Assembly: GCF_003491305.1 (NCBI RefSeq)
Contig: NZ_CP022706.1
Location: forward strand, 458,501-522,500
Direction of reading: 5' to 3'
Length of the DNA: 64,000 bases
Source: Methanobacterium sp. BAmetb5
GTDB lineage: Archaea > Methanobacteriota > Methanobacteria > Methanobacteriales > Methanobacteriaceae
Shown here: positions 43,149 through 51,494 of the stretch, piece after piece
Numbering within the stretch: position 1 is the first letter of the stretch
How the letters are laid out: each line of letters begins with the position of its first letter
Program-made: the position numbers and the translations under genes
The notes under the pieces: generated by a model
The model's input: the letters and a program-made list of their open reading frames with translations, nothing else
Told to the model about the DNA's origin: nothing
The model's database searches: none

Positions 43149-44183
43149 TTACTTTTTCCAACCTAAACCTTCTCTGGTACCCCTTAATATTGGGATAAAT
43201 GCTTTTAAATCCCTGTAATAAACTGTGTTGAGCCCTATAGAGTACCATAATTTATAAATAAAGAAGTACACCAGAAATGAACGATACTGGTTTTTTTGCG
43301 AATACTTTTTCATGAAAATGAATACATTTCTGGAGGTGTAATAACCCGCAGTTTGGGCTGCTTTTTTGGATGTGGATGAAGTTTTGTGCCATATTCTTGA
43401 ATCCGGAACAACATATATCTCGTATCCTAATTTCCTAGTGCGGACACAGGAATCCATATCTTCGTAGTACAGAAAGTACTCATGATCCAGGAATTTTCCC
43501 ATTTTCTGGATCACTTCCTTTTTAATTAACATTAAACAGCCGGATACACAGTCAACATTGGTTACTTTATCATATTGGCCTTCATCTTTTTCTGTATGAC
43601 CAATGGATACAATTTCACCCCGGGACCATTTTATATTAAATCCTACGGTTTGAATCTCATTGGGGCGATCATAGGAATAAATTTTCGGGCCAACCAGACC
43701 TATTTTAGGGTCTGATTCAGCAGTTTTAACTAAAGGACTTATCAAATCCTTATCAACAGCAGTATCATTGTTTAAAAGCATTAAATAGTCAGTAAAAAGA
43801 TTATTTAGGGCAAAATCTATCCCTATATTATTTCCATCGGCAAAACCATAGTTCTTATCATTTTTTAGAAGATAAAGATTTGGTGATTTGGTGCTAACCC
43901 TGGCAGATATCTCTGCTTTATCAACATCATCTTTATCCAATTCAATTAGATTAATTGGTTTGTTATGAAGGTTATACTTAAAAAATGGTGACTCAGTTTT
44001 AAGGTTACCCTGACAATATTCCCTGATCTTTTCCAAGGAATCATCCTGTGATCCGTTGTCCACCACAATTACATTGTAATTTTCATAATCGATGGCATAG
44101 AGTGATTCCAGGCATTCCAGAGTGTCTTCCCAGCCATTCCAGTTTAAAATTATAATGGAAACATGAGGGTCATTGTTATTCAT
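43149..44183 (-). CDS. GT2 family glycosyltransferase (rhamnosyltransferase-like)
   Basis: The 344-residue GT-A enzyme starts VSIIILNWNGWEDTLECLESL. It has the DXD-type LMLLNNDTAVD, the acceptor-side NVDCVSGCLMLIKKEV and EYFLYYEDMDSCVRTRKLGY. Compared with typical GT2 enzymes, it has an insertion of roughly 50 residues between VDNGSQDDS and NYGFADGNN. ATG 44183 with GGAG 9 nt upstream is preferred over TTG 44198. It is a close paralogue of the 45466 gene, and both flank a GT4 gene. Confidence 0.86.
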   Translation of the reverse strand: MNNNDPHVSIIILNWNGWEDTLECLESLYAIDYENYNVIVVDNGSQDDSLEKIREYCQGNLKTESPFFKYNLHNKPINLIELDKDDVDKAEISARVSTKSPNLYLLKNDKNYGFADGNNIGIDFALNNLFTDYLMLLNNDTAVDKDLISPLVKTAESDPKIGLVGPKIYSYDRPNEIQTVGFNIKWSRGEIVSIGHTEKDEGQYDKVTNVDCVSGCLMLIKKEVIQKMGKFLDHEYFLYYEDMDSCVRTRKLGYEIYVVPDSRIWHKTSSTSKKAAQTAGYYTSRNVFIFMKKYSQKNQYRSFLVYFFIYKLWYSIGLNTVYYRDLKAFIPILRGTREGLGWKK

Positions 44184-44216
44184 TTTCGAATTCTCCAATT
44201 ATTTAGAAATTAATAC

Positions 44217-45425
44217 CTATTTACTATTTTTAGCCCGGTTCAAATGCCAATCCAATCTTTTTCCCGCTTCAGCAAGTGTCCAGTGGTTTCGAACTAATTC
44301 CACTGAATTTTTGGAAAACCTGGATCTCTTACTTTCATCCTGCAGTAACTCCTCTACCGCACTGGAAAAAAGTTCTTCATCTCTTTCGGTGAGGAGTCCA
44401 GTTTTATTATGGATCACTGTTTCTCTAACCCCTCCCTCTTTAACTGCAACTACTGGTGTTCCACAGGCCATAGATTCCAGTGGTACCAGTCCAAATGGTT
44501 CCAGGTAGGATGAATACAGAACCAACCGGGCCTGGTTATAAAGTTCAACCAATCTATCATCGTTAATTAAAGTCAAAATTTCCATATCAACATCTAAACT
44601 TTCTGCCAGTTCTTCCAAATGTTGTTTCCATTCATTATCACCATTATTCGCTACTAAAACAAATTTAGGGCGAATTTCAGGATCTAGGAATGCCAAAGAC
44701 CTGATTATAAAATCATGACCCTTCATGGAGATGTAACTTCCCACGGATAATACCATATTTTTTTCCAGAACATCTTCCACTGGCTTGAAAAGTTCGGTAT
44801 TTATCCCCAGATAACAAACATAAGAATTAATTCCATATGTTTTTAAAATGGACTCGTGAGAAAAGTAGGAATTGGCCAGAGTGTACTTTGCAGATTCTGC
44901 TAATCTTTTATCAATAGCCACAAAACGATTATCAATGTAACGGTAAACCCATCCTTTAAGGGAGTCCTTAATACCCGACTTATTTTTAGCAATTTTTTTA
45001 AGGATGGCTTCTTCATGCCTTAAAGGCTGCTGACAATAATACACAACCGGTTTTTCAATGTATTGGATTATAAATGGAGTCATGGAATATTGGTCCTGTT
45101 CACAGAATACAACATCGTAATCTCTTCCATTTATTTCATTGGCTATTAATTTCTGAGCATTCTCCAGATTACTCAACTCACCAACAGGTAGACGATACCG
45201 TATAAGAGATAACAGGTAACTGGAAATATTCTTGTGTACAGGATAAACTTTAACATTGGCGGCAATTTCTTTAAGTGGTAGATACTCCTCGTTAGCAGTG
45301 GAAGGAATAAAAACATCTACAATGTTGCCGGAATCGATTAAATGTTTAACATGATCATATAATGCTCTTTTAGCCCCTCCTGAGGGCAAATTGTGAAAAA
45401 CTGCAATTTTTAGTCTTGGTTCCAT
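44217..45425 (-). CDS. GT4 glycosyltransferase
   Basis: The 402-residue GT-B enzyme starts KIAVFHNLPSGGAKRAL. Its donor domain has VLSVGSYISMKGHDFII, NDDRLVELYNQARLVLYSS and the E-x7-E segment EPFGLVPLESMACGTPVV. GGGGAATTAA precedes the ATG. It lies between two paralogous GT2 genes on the same strand with gaps of about 35-40 nt, so the three form one operon. Confidence 0.87.
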   Translation of the reverse strand: MEPRLKIAVFHNLPSGGAKRALYDHVKHLIDSGNIVDVFIPSTANEEYLPLKEIAANVKVYPVHKNISSYLLSLIRYRLPVGELSNLENAQKLIANEINGRDYDVVFCEQDQYSMTPFIIQYIEKPVVYYCQQPLRHEEAILKKIAKNKSGIKDSLKGWVYRYIDNRFVAIDKRLAESAKYTLANSYFSHESILKTYGINSYVCYLGINTELFKPVEDVLEKNMVLSVGSYISMKGHDFIIRSLAFLDPEIRPKFVLVANNGDNEWKQHLEELAESLDVDMEILTLINDDRLVELYNQARLVLYSSYLEPFGLVPLESMACGTPVVAVKEGGVRETVIHNKTGLLTERDEELFSSAVEELLQDESKRSRFSKNSVELVRNHWTLAEAGKRLDWHLNRAKNSK

Positions 45426-45465
45426 TTAATTCCCCAGTAAATTATTATTTTAATTACTAACTATT

Positions 45466-46512
45466 TTACACTTTAACCTTTGAATTAACCGAAAGGGTTA
45501 TGCCATCAAAAAAACCCTTAAGATAAGCATAACTCATTTTAGAATCACGTTGACGTATCAACTGGCGGAGTGATTTAGATAGGGTTACGGCCAGGATAAA
45601 CATTGAAAAGAGGAAAAATTCCCCACGGGTACTATTTTTTTTCACAAAGTAAATTCGGTTCCGGGTAAAGTAATACATTTTAAATGGAGTATCACTGGAA
45701 GCCCCGTATTTATGCCATATTTTGGATTTGAAGGCATAAATTGATTTATAACCCTGTTTACGGCCCCTGAAACACCAATCAGCGTCTTCCCAGTACATGA
45801 AGTAGCCGGGATCCAGCATTCCAACCTCTTCTATTACTTCCCGGGAACATAGCATACAGGTTCCACCAATATAATCTGGTTCCAGATAGTGATCAAATTG
45901 ACCTTCATCCCGCTGGTGGTAGGCAATTTCATCCACTTCACCATGTTTTAGGTCCACTTGAGCCCCACCAGCCACCTGTAAAGTATTTTTATCACTGTAG
46001 ATGTAAACTTTGGGCCCAACAAAACCAACATTATCGTTATTTTTTGCCGCATCCACTAGTTCCGTTAAAAAATCTTTATCCACCACTGTATCATTGTTTA
46101 ATAGTAACACATAATCTGCATCCAAGTTCTTAAGCGCACAACTTATCCCTATGTTATTTCCCCTGGCAAAACCATAATTTTTATGGTTTTTTATAAGGAT
46201 TAATTTCTCGTTAGGCTTAACTGAATTGATAGCATCCTTTTCAGGGAGTTTCGAACTTTGAAGTTCGGTGCTGGAATATTCAAAAATCTTAATGGGGTTT
46301 TTATTTTGATACTTGAAAAAGCCAGAGTTGACTTTTATATAACCTGCACAGTAATCTTCTATCTTCTTTATTGAAACGTCCTCAGAATTATTATCAACTA
46401 TTACTACATTGTATTCGGGATAGTTAATTTGATATACTGATTCAAGGCACTCTAATGTATCTTCCCATCCATTCCAGTTTAGGATTAGGATGGCCACTCG
46501 TGGAAAACTCAT
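45466..46512 (-). CDS. GT2 family glycosyltransferase, paralogue of the 43149 gene
   Basis: The 348-residue GT-A enzyme starts VAILILNWNGWEDTLECLES, has LLLNNDTVVDKDFL as DXD region, PDYIGGTCMLCSREV and YFMYWEDADWCFRGRKQGY. It shares with its paralogue the same long insertion between VDNNSEDVS and NYGFARGNN. It is the first gene of the three-gene minus-strand operon, next to the long AT-rich gap leading to the pseudomurein-binding protein. Confidence 0.86.
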   Translation of the reverse strand: MSFPRVAILILNWNGWEDTLECLESVYQINYPEYNVVIVDNNSEDVSIKKIEDYCAGYIKVNSGFFKYQNKNPIKIFEYSSTELQSSKLPEKDAINSVKPNEKLILIKNHKNYGFARGNNIGISCALKNLDADYVLLLNNDTVVDKDFLTELVDAAKNNDNVGFVGPKVYIYSDKNTLQVAGGAQVDLKHGEVDEIAYHQRDEGQFDHYLEPDYIGGTCMLCSREVIEEVGMLDPGYFMYWEDADWCFRGRKQGYKSIYAFKSKIWHKYGASSDTPFKMYYFTRNRIYFVKKNSTRGEFFLFSMFILAVTLSKSLRQLIRQRDSKMSYAYLKGFFDGITLSVNSKVKV

Positions 46513-47148
46513 TATTTCACATTTTAGATTATAATAATTCTATTCAACAACTGCCCTCTCAATTAGATCTTTTGATTTTCCTCAAACTAATTATATGGGC
46601 CTTTTATTTGTAAATTTATCCTTATTTTTAACTTACTATTCTATAATTCATATATCATATTCTTATTATTATAATCACGATATTATTTTTATCTTAAGCT
46701 AGTTCTGGTGAAATATTAATAATAAATGTTAGCTTAGAAAGCCTTCTAAAACCTCCCAGTCAGATTAATAATTGCTTTAGTTATAATTTTAAGTAAGTAT
46801 GTCCTTTTTATTAAGAATATCATCCTGAAACATTAAAAAATGGTCTAACTAATTGAAAAATTTTTTAGCAACTGTAAAATTAAAAAAAGATGAAAAAAAT
46901 ATTCAAATAATAAATTTAATTTGAACAGTTTCTAAAAAGAAAAAAACCTCTGAAAACGTTTAAATTGACAATTCTTAATCAACAGATATATATATTATTA
47001 AATATTTAATATTAAATTATTATAATTGATGTGTATTACCATCATAATTCATCAGAACACACCTAAAATTTGTAAGAAATATAAATCTTTCATTATATAT
47101 ACCAATATCTTTGTCTGATTTAAATATTTTGGAATTGGAGGGGGTAAA
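46513..47148. other. AT-rich promoter-bearing spacer
   Basis: This 636-nt, very AT-rich divergent spacer shows no gene. It holds the promoter-like TCAACAGATATATATA at 46979-46994 (separate entry) and, near its end, the GGAGGGGGT ribosome-binding site (47137-47145). The left half presumably holds the promoter of the minus-strand GT operon; no clear box stands out. Confidence 0.5.
46979..46994 (+). promoter_or_regulatory. TATA-type element shared with the 54739 gene
   Basis: TCAACAGATATATATA lies 170 nt before the ATT start of the pseudomurein-binding peptidase gene. Nearly the same sequence (TCAACAAATATATATA) is found 149 nt before the 54739 gene, each followed by further A/T including TTTAATATTAA or TTTTTAATATTAA. 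Leaders of more than 100 nt are predicted for both. Confidence 0.5.
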
Positions 47149-48267
47149 ATTAGCAGGAAATTGTTATTAACACTATTTTTTGCGATAACATTGTTTAGTG
47201 TGAATTGTGTACATGCTGCAAGTGAAGAACACAATTTATCTTATTCTAATAACAGCACTTATGTTAGTAACGCTATTTTAAACAACACAACACAACTAAA
47301 TGCAGTTCCCGACACTGGCAACTACGCAGCAGGAGAACCAACATTACCAACCACTTATTTTTCCATAGATCAAATTAAAGTTACAGCATCCAATGTACGA
47401 ACTTATGTTGAAAGTCAACAAAGCTTACCAGACAGAGTAAGAATTGGCGCTGCCACCATCACCATGCCACAATTCCTAGAACTACTAACCACCGCCACCA
47501 TACAAATCAACAACGGAAACAACAAACCCATACCACTAAGAACATACTGTGCACCATCAACACCTTCTGAATCCATTATAGGTGGATTAATTTATAAAAC
47601 AGAATACCTTAAAATAGCCAACGACATCAAAAACTACATGGACACCAGCGGAAAAACACCAGACTTCGCATATGGAACTAGTCTAGGAACTAAAATTAGA
47701 TTCGAAAACCTAGTATACATGTACAGCATGATCCTCGACTACTACAACACCAGCGGAAACAAAGCAGCCTTCGCCGCAATGAAACCATGGGTAGCAGTAA
47801 TATATATTGGACCAACTGGTTTAGAATCGTATTTAGGAGCTACAGCTAATTGTCAATCAAATAATCCAACTATTATAGCTTATGCTAATGGTATTGTTGG
47901 AAATACTACTGATCCTTATGAAAAAGCGGTTAAAATCTTTAACTGGGTCAGAGATTGTGTGGAATATTCCTTTTATTACAATACTACCAAAGGAGCACTT
48001 GGGGTTTTAAATGATGGAAATGGGAATTGCTGCGATATTGCACATTTAATTGTCGCTTTAAGCCGAGCCACAGGCCTAGCTGCACGCTATGAACATGGAA
48101 CCTGTAATTTTGCAAGTGGAACATATGGTCATGTTTGGGCCCAAATCTACGTTGGTGCATGGTTTAATGCCGATGGAAGTAATAACTACAATGAATTTGG
48201 AGTTATTAACAATTGGGATACTTCAAACTATATCCATAGGGGATACTACGCTAGTTTACCATTTTAA
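47149..48267 (+). CDS. Secreted pseudomurein-binding protein with transglutaminase-type peptidase domain
   Basis: Read from ATT 47149, the 372-residue protein has a basic n-region and a hydrophobic h-region (residues 5-18) with cleavage likely after VHA. One unit of two pseudomurein-binding repeats follows (about 71-213), then a transglutaminase-like domain (about 215-372). The domain has NGNCCDIAH (catalytic Cys), YGHVWAQIYV (His) and FNADGS (Asp). The triad and domain order match the pseudomurein endoisopeptidases PeiW/PeiP known from methanogen viruses, so a role as wall-cleaving autolysin is likely. SD GGAGG lies 7 nt before ATT; TTG 47161 would be 19 nt away. Much of the repeat DNA is shared with the 54739 gene. 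Confidence 0.8.
   Translation: MSRKLLLTLFFAITLFSVNCVHAASEEHNLSYSNNSTYVSNAILNNTTQLNAVPDTGNYAAGEPTLPTTYFSIDQIKVTASNVRTYVESQQSLPDRVRIGAATITMPQFLELLTTATIQINNGNNKPIPLRTYCAPSTPSESIIGGLIYKTEYLKIANDIKNYMDTSGKTPDFAYGTSLGTKIRFENLVYMYSMILDYYNTSGNKAAFAAMKPWVAVIYIGPTGLESYLGATANCQSNNPTIIAYANGIVGNTTDPYEKAVKIFNWVRDCVEYSFYYNTTKGALGVLNDGNGNCCDIAHLIVALSRATGLAARYEHGTCNFASGTYGHVWAQIYVGAWFNADGSNNYNEFGVINNWDTSNYIHRGYYASLPF
47611..47669 (+). repeat. 59-nt block identical to two blocks in the 54739 gene
   Basis: This block within the repeat unit is identical to 55234-55292 and 56158-56216. A second block, 47713-47786 (74 nt), is identical to 56260-56333. The protein repeats alone do not require such DNA identity, so recent recombination or gene conversion is likely. 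Confidence 0.8.
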
Positions 48268-48526
48268 ACCCTTTTTTTGAAATAATCTATTTAAATAATT
48301 TTTTAAAAAAAATATATTACATTTCTTTTTTATAAATAACCGGTTAGTTAAATACTATTCGCCAAAGGAAGTTAATATTATAAGCTTTTGATTACAACAC
48401 CGATTTAACATCATATAACTTAGAAACTAATTATAGAAAAGAAAAATATATAACCCAATAAAGAATTGAAACACTTCATTATGTACCATGCCAGACTACC
48501 GATTACTCATCAATCAGGAGAATATT
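48268..48526. other. Spacer after the pseudomurein-binding peptidase gene
   Basis: A T7 run directly after the stop (about 48270-48280) could terminate the peptidase transcript. The rest of the 259-nt AT-rich spacer shows no gene. A CAGGAG site (48515-48520) serves the next gene. Confidence 0.4.
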
Positions 48527-49654
48527 ATGAAAAATTCCAAAAAAAAGTACTTATGCATTTTTCCAAAACTCATGAATTTGCATTTGATTAAAGATGTGGG
48601 ACTTTTACCTTATACCATGGGAAAATCTTTCGATTATGATGCGGCAATTCTCACTTATAATAATGATGATTATGATTATCTCAAAGAGGAGTTGAATAAT
48701 GAATATCTAAAATTAATTTTCCTTAATAAAAAATTTAAGACTGAAACCAGGGATGTTTTATGTTATCTAATAAAAAATTCTAGAAAAATAGATGTATTAC
48801 AATCATTTCATCTTCATGATACTATAGGTATTTTCTCTTATTTCTTAGTTTACAAACTTTTGAATCCCAAGGGAAAAACCTATGTAAAATTGGATGCTGA
48901 TGATTTAATAACTTCAATCTTGATAAACAAAAAGGGAGTTTTTGGATTCCTGCAAAAGATTGCCATTAAACATTTAATAGACTGTATAAGCGTGGAATCG
49001 TCTAAACAATATAAGAAACTAATTGAAACCGAAACTATACCTCCAAATAAGCTTATTCACATCCCCAATGGAATATATATTAGCCAAGAAACTAAAATAC
49101 CTAAAAAAAAGAATTATATTTTAACTGTAGGAAATTTAGGGACTCCTGCAAAAGCAACTGAAGTTTTATTAGAAGCTTTTTCCAAAATTGAAAAATTAGA
49201 GGATTGGAAATTAGTTCTTATTGGCAGTATAGAAAAATCATTTGAAGAAGAATATATCAAAAAATATTTTATAGAAAACCCTCATCTAAAAGATAAAGTA
49301 ATATTTAAAGGATATGTATCTGACAGAGATGAGATCTATAAATTTTACTCTCAATCAAAAATCTTTTGTTTCCCTTCAAGATCCGAAAGCTTTGGAATAG
49401 CATTAATAGAAGCGGCCTATTTTGGAAATTACCTTGTTACTACTGATGTTGGTGGAGCAAAAGATCTGCTAAAAATAATTGGTTATGGTGAATTAATCAA
49501 ACAGGATGATAGTGATTATTTGGCTGAAAGGCTACAAAAATTAATTTTAAACCCTGGAAAATTGGAAAAAAATCCTAAGAAATTAATGAAAGAAGTTAAT
49601 GAAAAATATAATTGGTCCAATTTGTGTAAAAAGATTTATAAAATGATAAATTAG
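48527..49654 (+). CDS. GT4 glycosyltransferase
   Basis: The 375-residue GT-B enzyme has a donor domain with YILTVGNLGTPAKATEVLL, VIFKGYVSDRDEIYKFY and SESFGIALIEAAYFGNYLV. Its N-terminal half (KYLCIFPKLMNLHLIKDVGL) is unusual for the family. ATG 48527 is chosen for the CAGGAG 6 nt upstream, over ATG 48488. The codons are strongly A/T-ended, unlike the housekeeping genes at the start of the window, which marks the beginning of the AT-rich island. It is convergent with a methyltransferase gene. Confidence 0.82.
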   Translation: MKNSKKKYLCIFPKLMNLHLIKDVGLLPYTMGKSFDYDAAILTYNNDDYDYLKEELNNEYLKLIFLNKKFKTETRDVLCYLIKNSRKIDVLQSFHLHDTIGIFSYFLVYKLLNPKGKTYVKLDADDLITSILINKKGVFGFLQKIAIKHLIDCISVESSKQYKKLIETETIPPNKLIHIPNGIYISQETKIPKKKNYILTVGNLGTPAKATEVLLEAFSKIEKLEDWKLVLIGSIEKSFEEEYIKKYFIENPHLKDKVIFKGYVSDRDEIYKFYSQSKIFCFPSRSESFGIALIEAAYFGNYLVTTDVGGAKDLLKIIGYGELIKQDDSDYLAERLQKLILNPGKLEKNPKKLMKEVNEKYNWSNLCKKIYKMIN

Positions 49655-49679
49655 TAACTATATTCATTATCTCTATTTT

Positions 49680-50459
49680 CTAGATCAGAAAATTTTCAAT
49701 AATTCCAATAACTAATCCATTAGCTCTATAATATGGGATGAAATCATAATTAAGATTATCAATATCTTCCCGACTAACTTGCCTCCATTGATTATCTTTA
49801 CTAATTCGTTTCAAATAGTAAACTTCACTAAAAGGAAGCTTTTTATCTTTTAATAATTTATCTAATATTCCATTATATCCAATTGGCAAGGTAACAATAA
49901 TTTTTCCTCGATTATTAAGTAAAGATTCGAGTTTTCTGATGGCTTTTGGAATTTTAGTATCATCTAAAGAACTAATATCCCCCTGAACATTATTATCAAA
50001 AACATGTTCATCCCAACCAACATGTTCCAAAGTTGAAATACTGACAATCAGATCATACTTTTCAGAACTCGGGATTTCTGAGATGTCACAGTTAATAACC
50101 CCTTTGTTTTTCTCATATTTATCAACAATGTCATGATTTGCAGGGAAATAATGAGAAATAACATTTCCAACTTCAAGGATCCTTTTGGAATCACTGCTAC
50201 CCATAATTTCCATCATTATAGGAATTTCAATTGTTCTCTCATTCTTCCAAGTAGTATTGTAAATATGATAAAAATAATTATACCTCTTCTCATTAAATTC
50301 AAAATATAATCTTGATTTAAAAATTTTGTAATAATAATATTGGAAACTATCTTTATGAATTAAATTATAAACGTGTCCTCTAACAATTTTAATCCCTGAA
50401 CGGATCACATAAATATATCCTTTATCCTTAGCCGCATTTTTAGCTCTTGAAAGCACCAT
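49680..50459 (-). CDS. SAM-dependent methyltransferase-like protein
   Basis: The 259-residue protein has a class I methyltransferase core: SKRILEVGNVISHYF (motif I), INCDISEIPSSEKYDLIVSISTLEHVGWDE (acidic residue and motif IV) and GKIIVTLPIGYNG. The N-terminal 70 residues are basic and aromatic-rich without a clear signal peptide. Its place among glycosyltransferases suggests sugar O-methylation of the surface glycan, which is inference. GGAG precedes the ATG. It is AT-rich, as are its neighbours. Confidence 0.7.
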   Translation of the reverse strand: MVLSRAKNAAKDKGYIYVIRSGIKIVRGHVYNLIHKDSFQYYYYKIFKSRLYFEFNEKRYNYFYHIYNTTWKNERTIEIPIMMEIMGSSDSKRILEVGNVISHYFPANHDIVDKYEKNKGVINCDISEIPSSEKYDLIVSISTLEHVGWDEHVFDNNVQGDISSLDDTKIPKAIRKLESLLNNRGKIIVTLPIGYNGILDKLLKDKKLPFSEVYYLKRISKDNQWRQVSREDIDNLNYDFIPYYRANGLVIGIIENFLI

Positions 50460-50653
50460 TTTTTTGGCTCCACAAACAAAGAAATCTAGATAGTTTTATC
50501 TATTGCCTTTGGTAAATTTGGATCTAATCACAGATTCACCACTATCAAATTGAATTCATTAAATAATAAATATTACCATTGAATACATAAATTTCTATTA
50601 TGAACTATAATAAGTTTTAAGAAAATAAAGGAAGTGCTAAGATAACGAAGATT

Positions 50654-51484
50654 ATGCTATCTGTAATAATATTAAATTATAAAAATGTAAATCTCACATC
50701 GAAATGTGTTAGTTATGTGATTAATGCAACTAAAGATGCAAATATAAAAACTCAAGTGATAATCGTTGACAACAGCGCCCAAGAAACTGCTGATAAACTT
50801 AAAACGCTTATACCTGATGCTTATATAATTGAAAATATTGAAAACAAGGGTTTTTCTAAAGCGAATAATCAAGGTATTCTCGCTAGTGAAGGTGAATTTG
50901 TTTTACTATTGAATAATGATGCTTTTATTAATTCAAAATGTTTAGTCACTGGAATAGATTATATTAAAAATAATAAATGTGGAGTATGGGCTCCGAAACT
51001 AGTGGGTGAAGATGGATCCTTTCAGGTTTCGTGTGCAGAATTGCCTTCTATTAAAGGATTAATTCAGGAATATATTCTATTAAAAGATAATAATTCTTAT
51101 CCTGATTTGAATAAATGGAAAGAACCACACAATGTAGGCAATGTCATAGGTGCTTTTATGCTGATGGAAAAAAAGAAAATTGAAGAAGTAGGGTTATTAG
51201 ATGAGGATTATTTCTTCACAGTGGAAGACGTAGACTACTGTAAAAGGATTCACGAAGCAGGATATTCTGTAATATATGATCCTAGATGTGAAATAGTCCA
51301 CATTGGTGGCGCTTCACAGGAAGATAAATGGATAAACGACCCTTATATGCATAAATTCCGTGTTCTTTATTTTAGGAAAAACCATGGAGTATTTATGGCA
51401 TCCTTATCAAAGATCATCATTTATATGGGGCTAAAGATTAGAAAAGGCTTTTCTAAATACTCAAAACTTAGAAAAAAAGAATAA
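50654..51484 (+). CDS. GT2 family glycosyltransferase
   Basis: This 276-residue GT-A enzyme has LSVIILNYKNVNLTSKCVSYV at its N-terminus, LLLNNDAFINSKCL as DXD region, NVIGAFMLMEKKKI and YFFTVEDVDYCKRIHEAGY. It is a compact relative of rhamnosyl-type GT2 enzymes, without the long insertion of the 43149/45466 pair. ATG 50654 is the first conventional start, but GGAAGTG (50630-50636) is 17 nt away from it. It fits better a start at ATA 50642 or ACG 50645, so the true N-terminus may be 3-4 residues longer. Confidence 0.82.
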   Translation: MLSVIILNYKNVNLTSKCVSYVINATKDANIKTQVIIVDNSAQETADKLKTLIPDAYIIENIENKGFSKANNQGILASEGEFVLLLNNDAFINSKCLVTGIDYIKNNKCGVWAPKLVGEDGSFQVSCAELPSIKGLIQEYILLKDNNSYPDLNKWKEPHNVGNVIGAFMLMEKKKIEEVGLLDEDYFFTVEDVDYCKRIHEAGYSVIYDPRCEIVHIGGASQEDKWINDPYMHKFRVLYFRKNHGVFMASLSKIIIYMGLKIRKGFSKYSKLRKKE

Positions 51485-51494
51485 TAAATTTATA

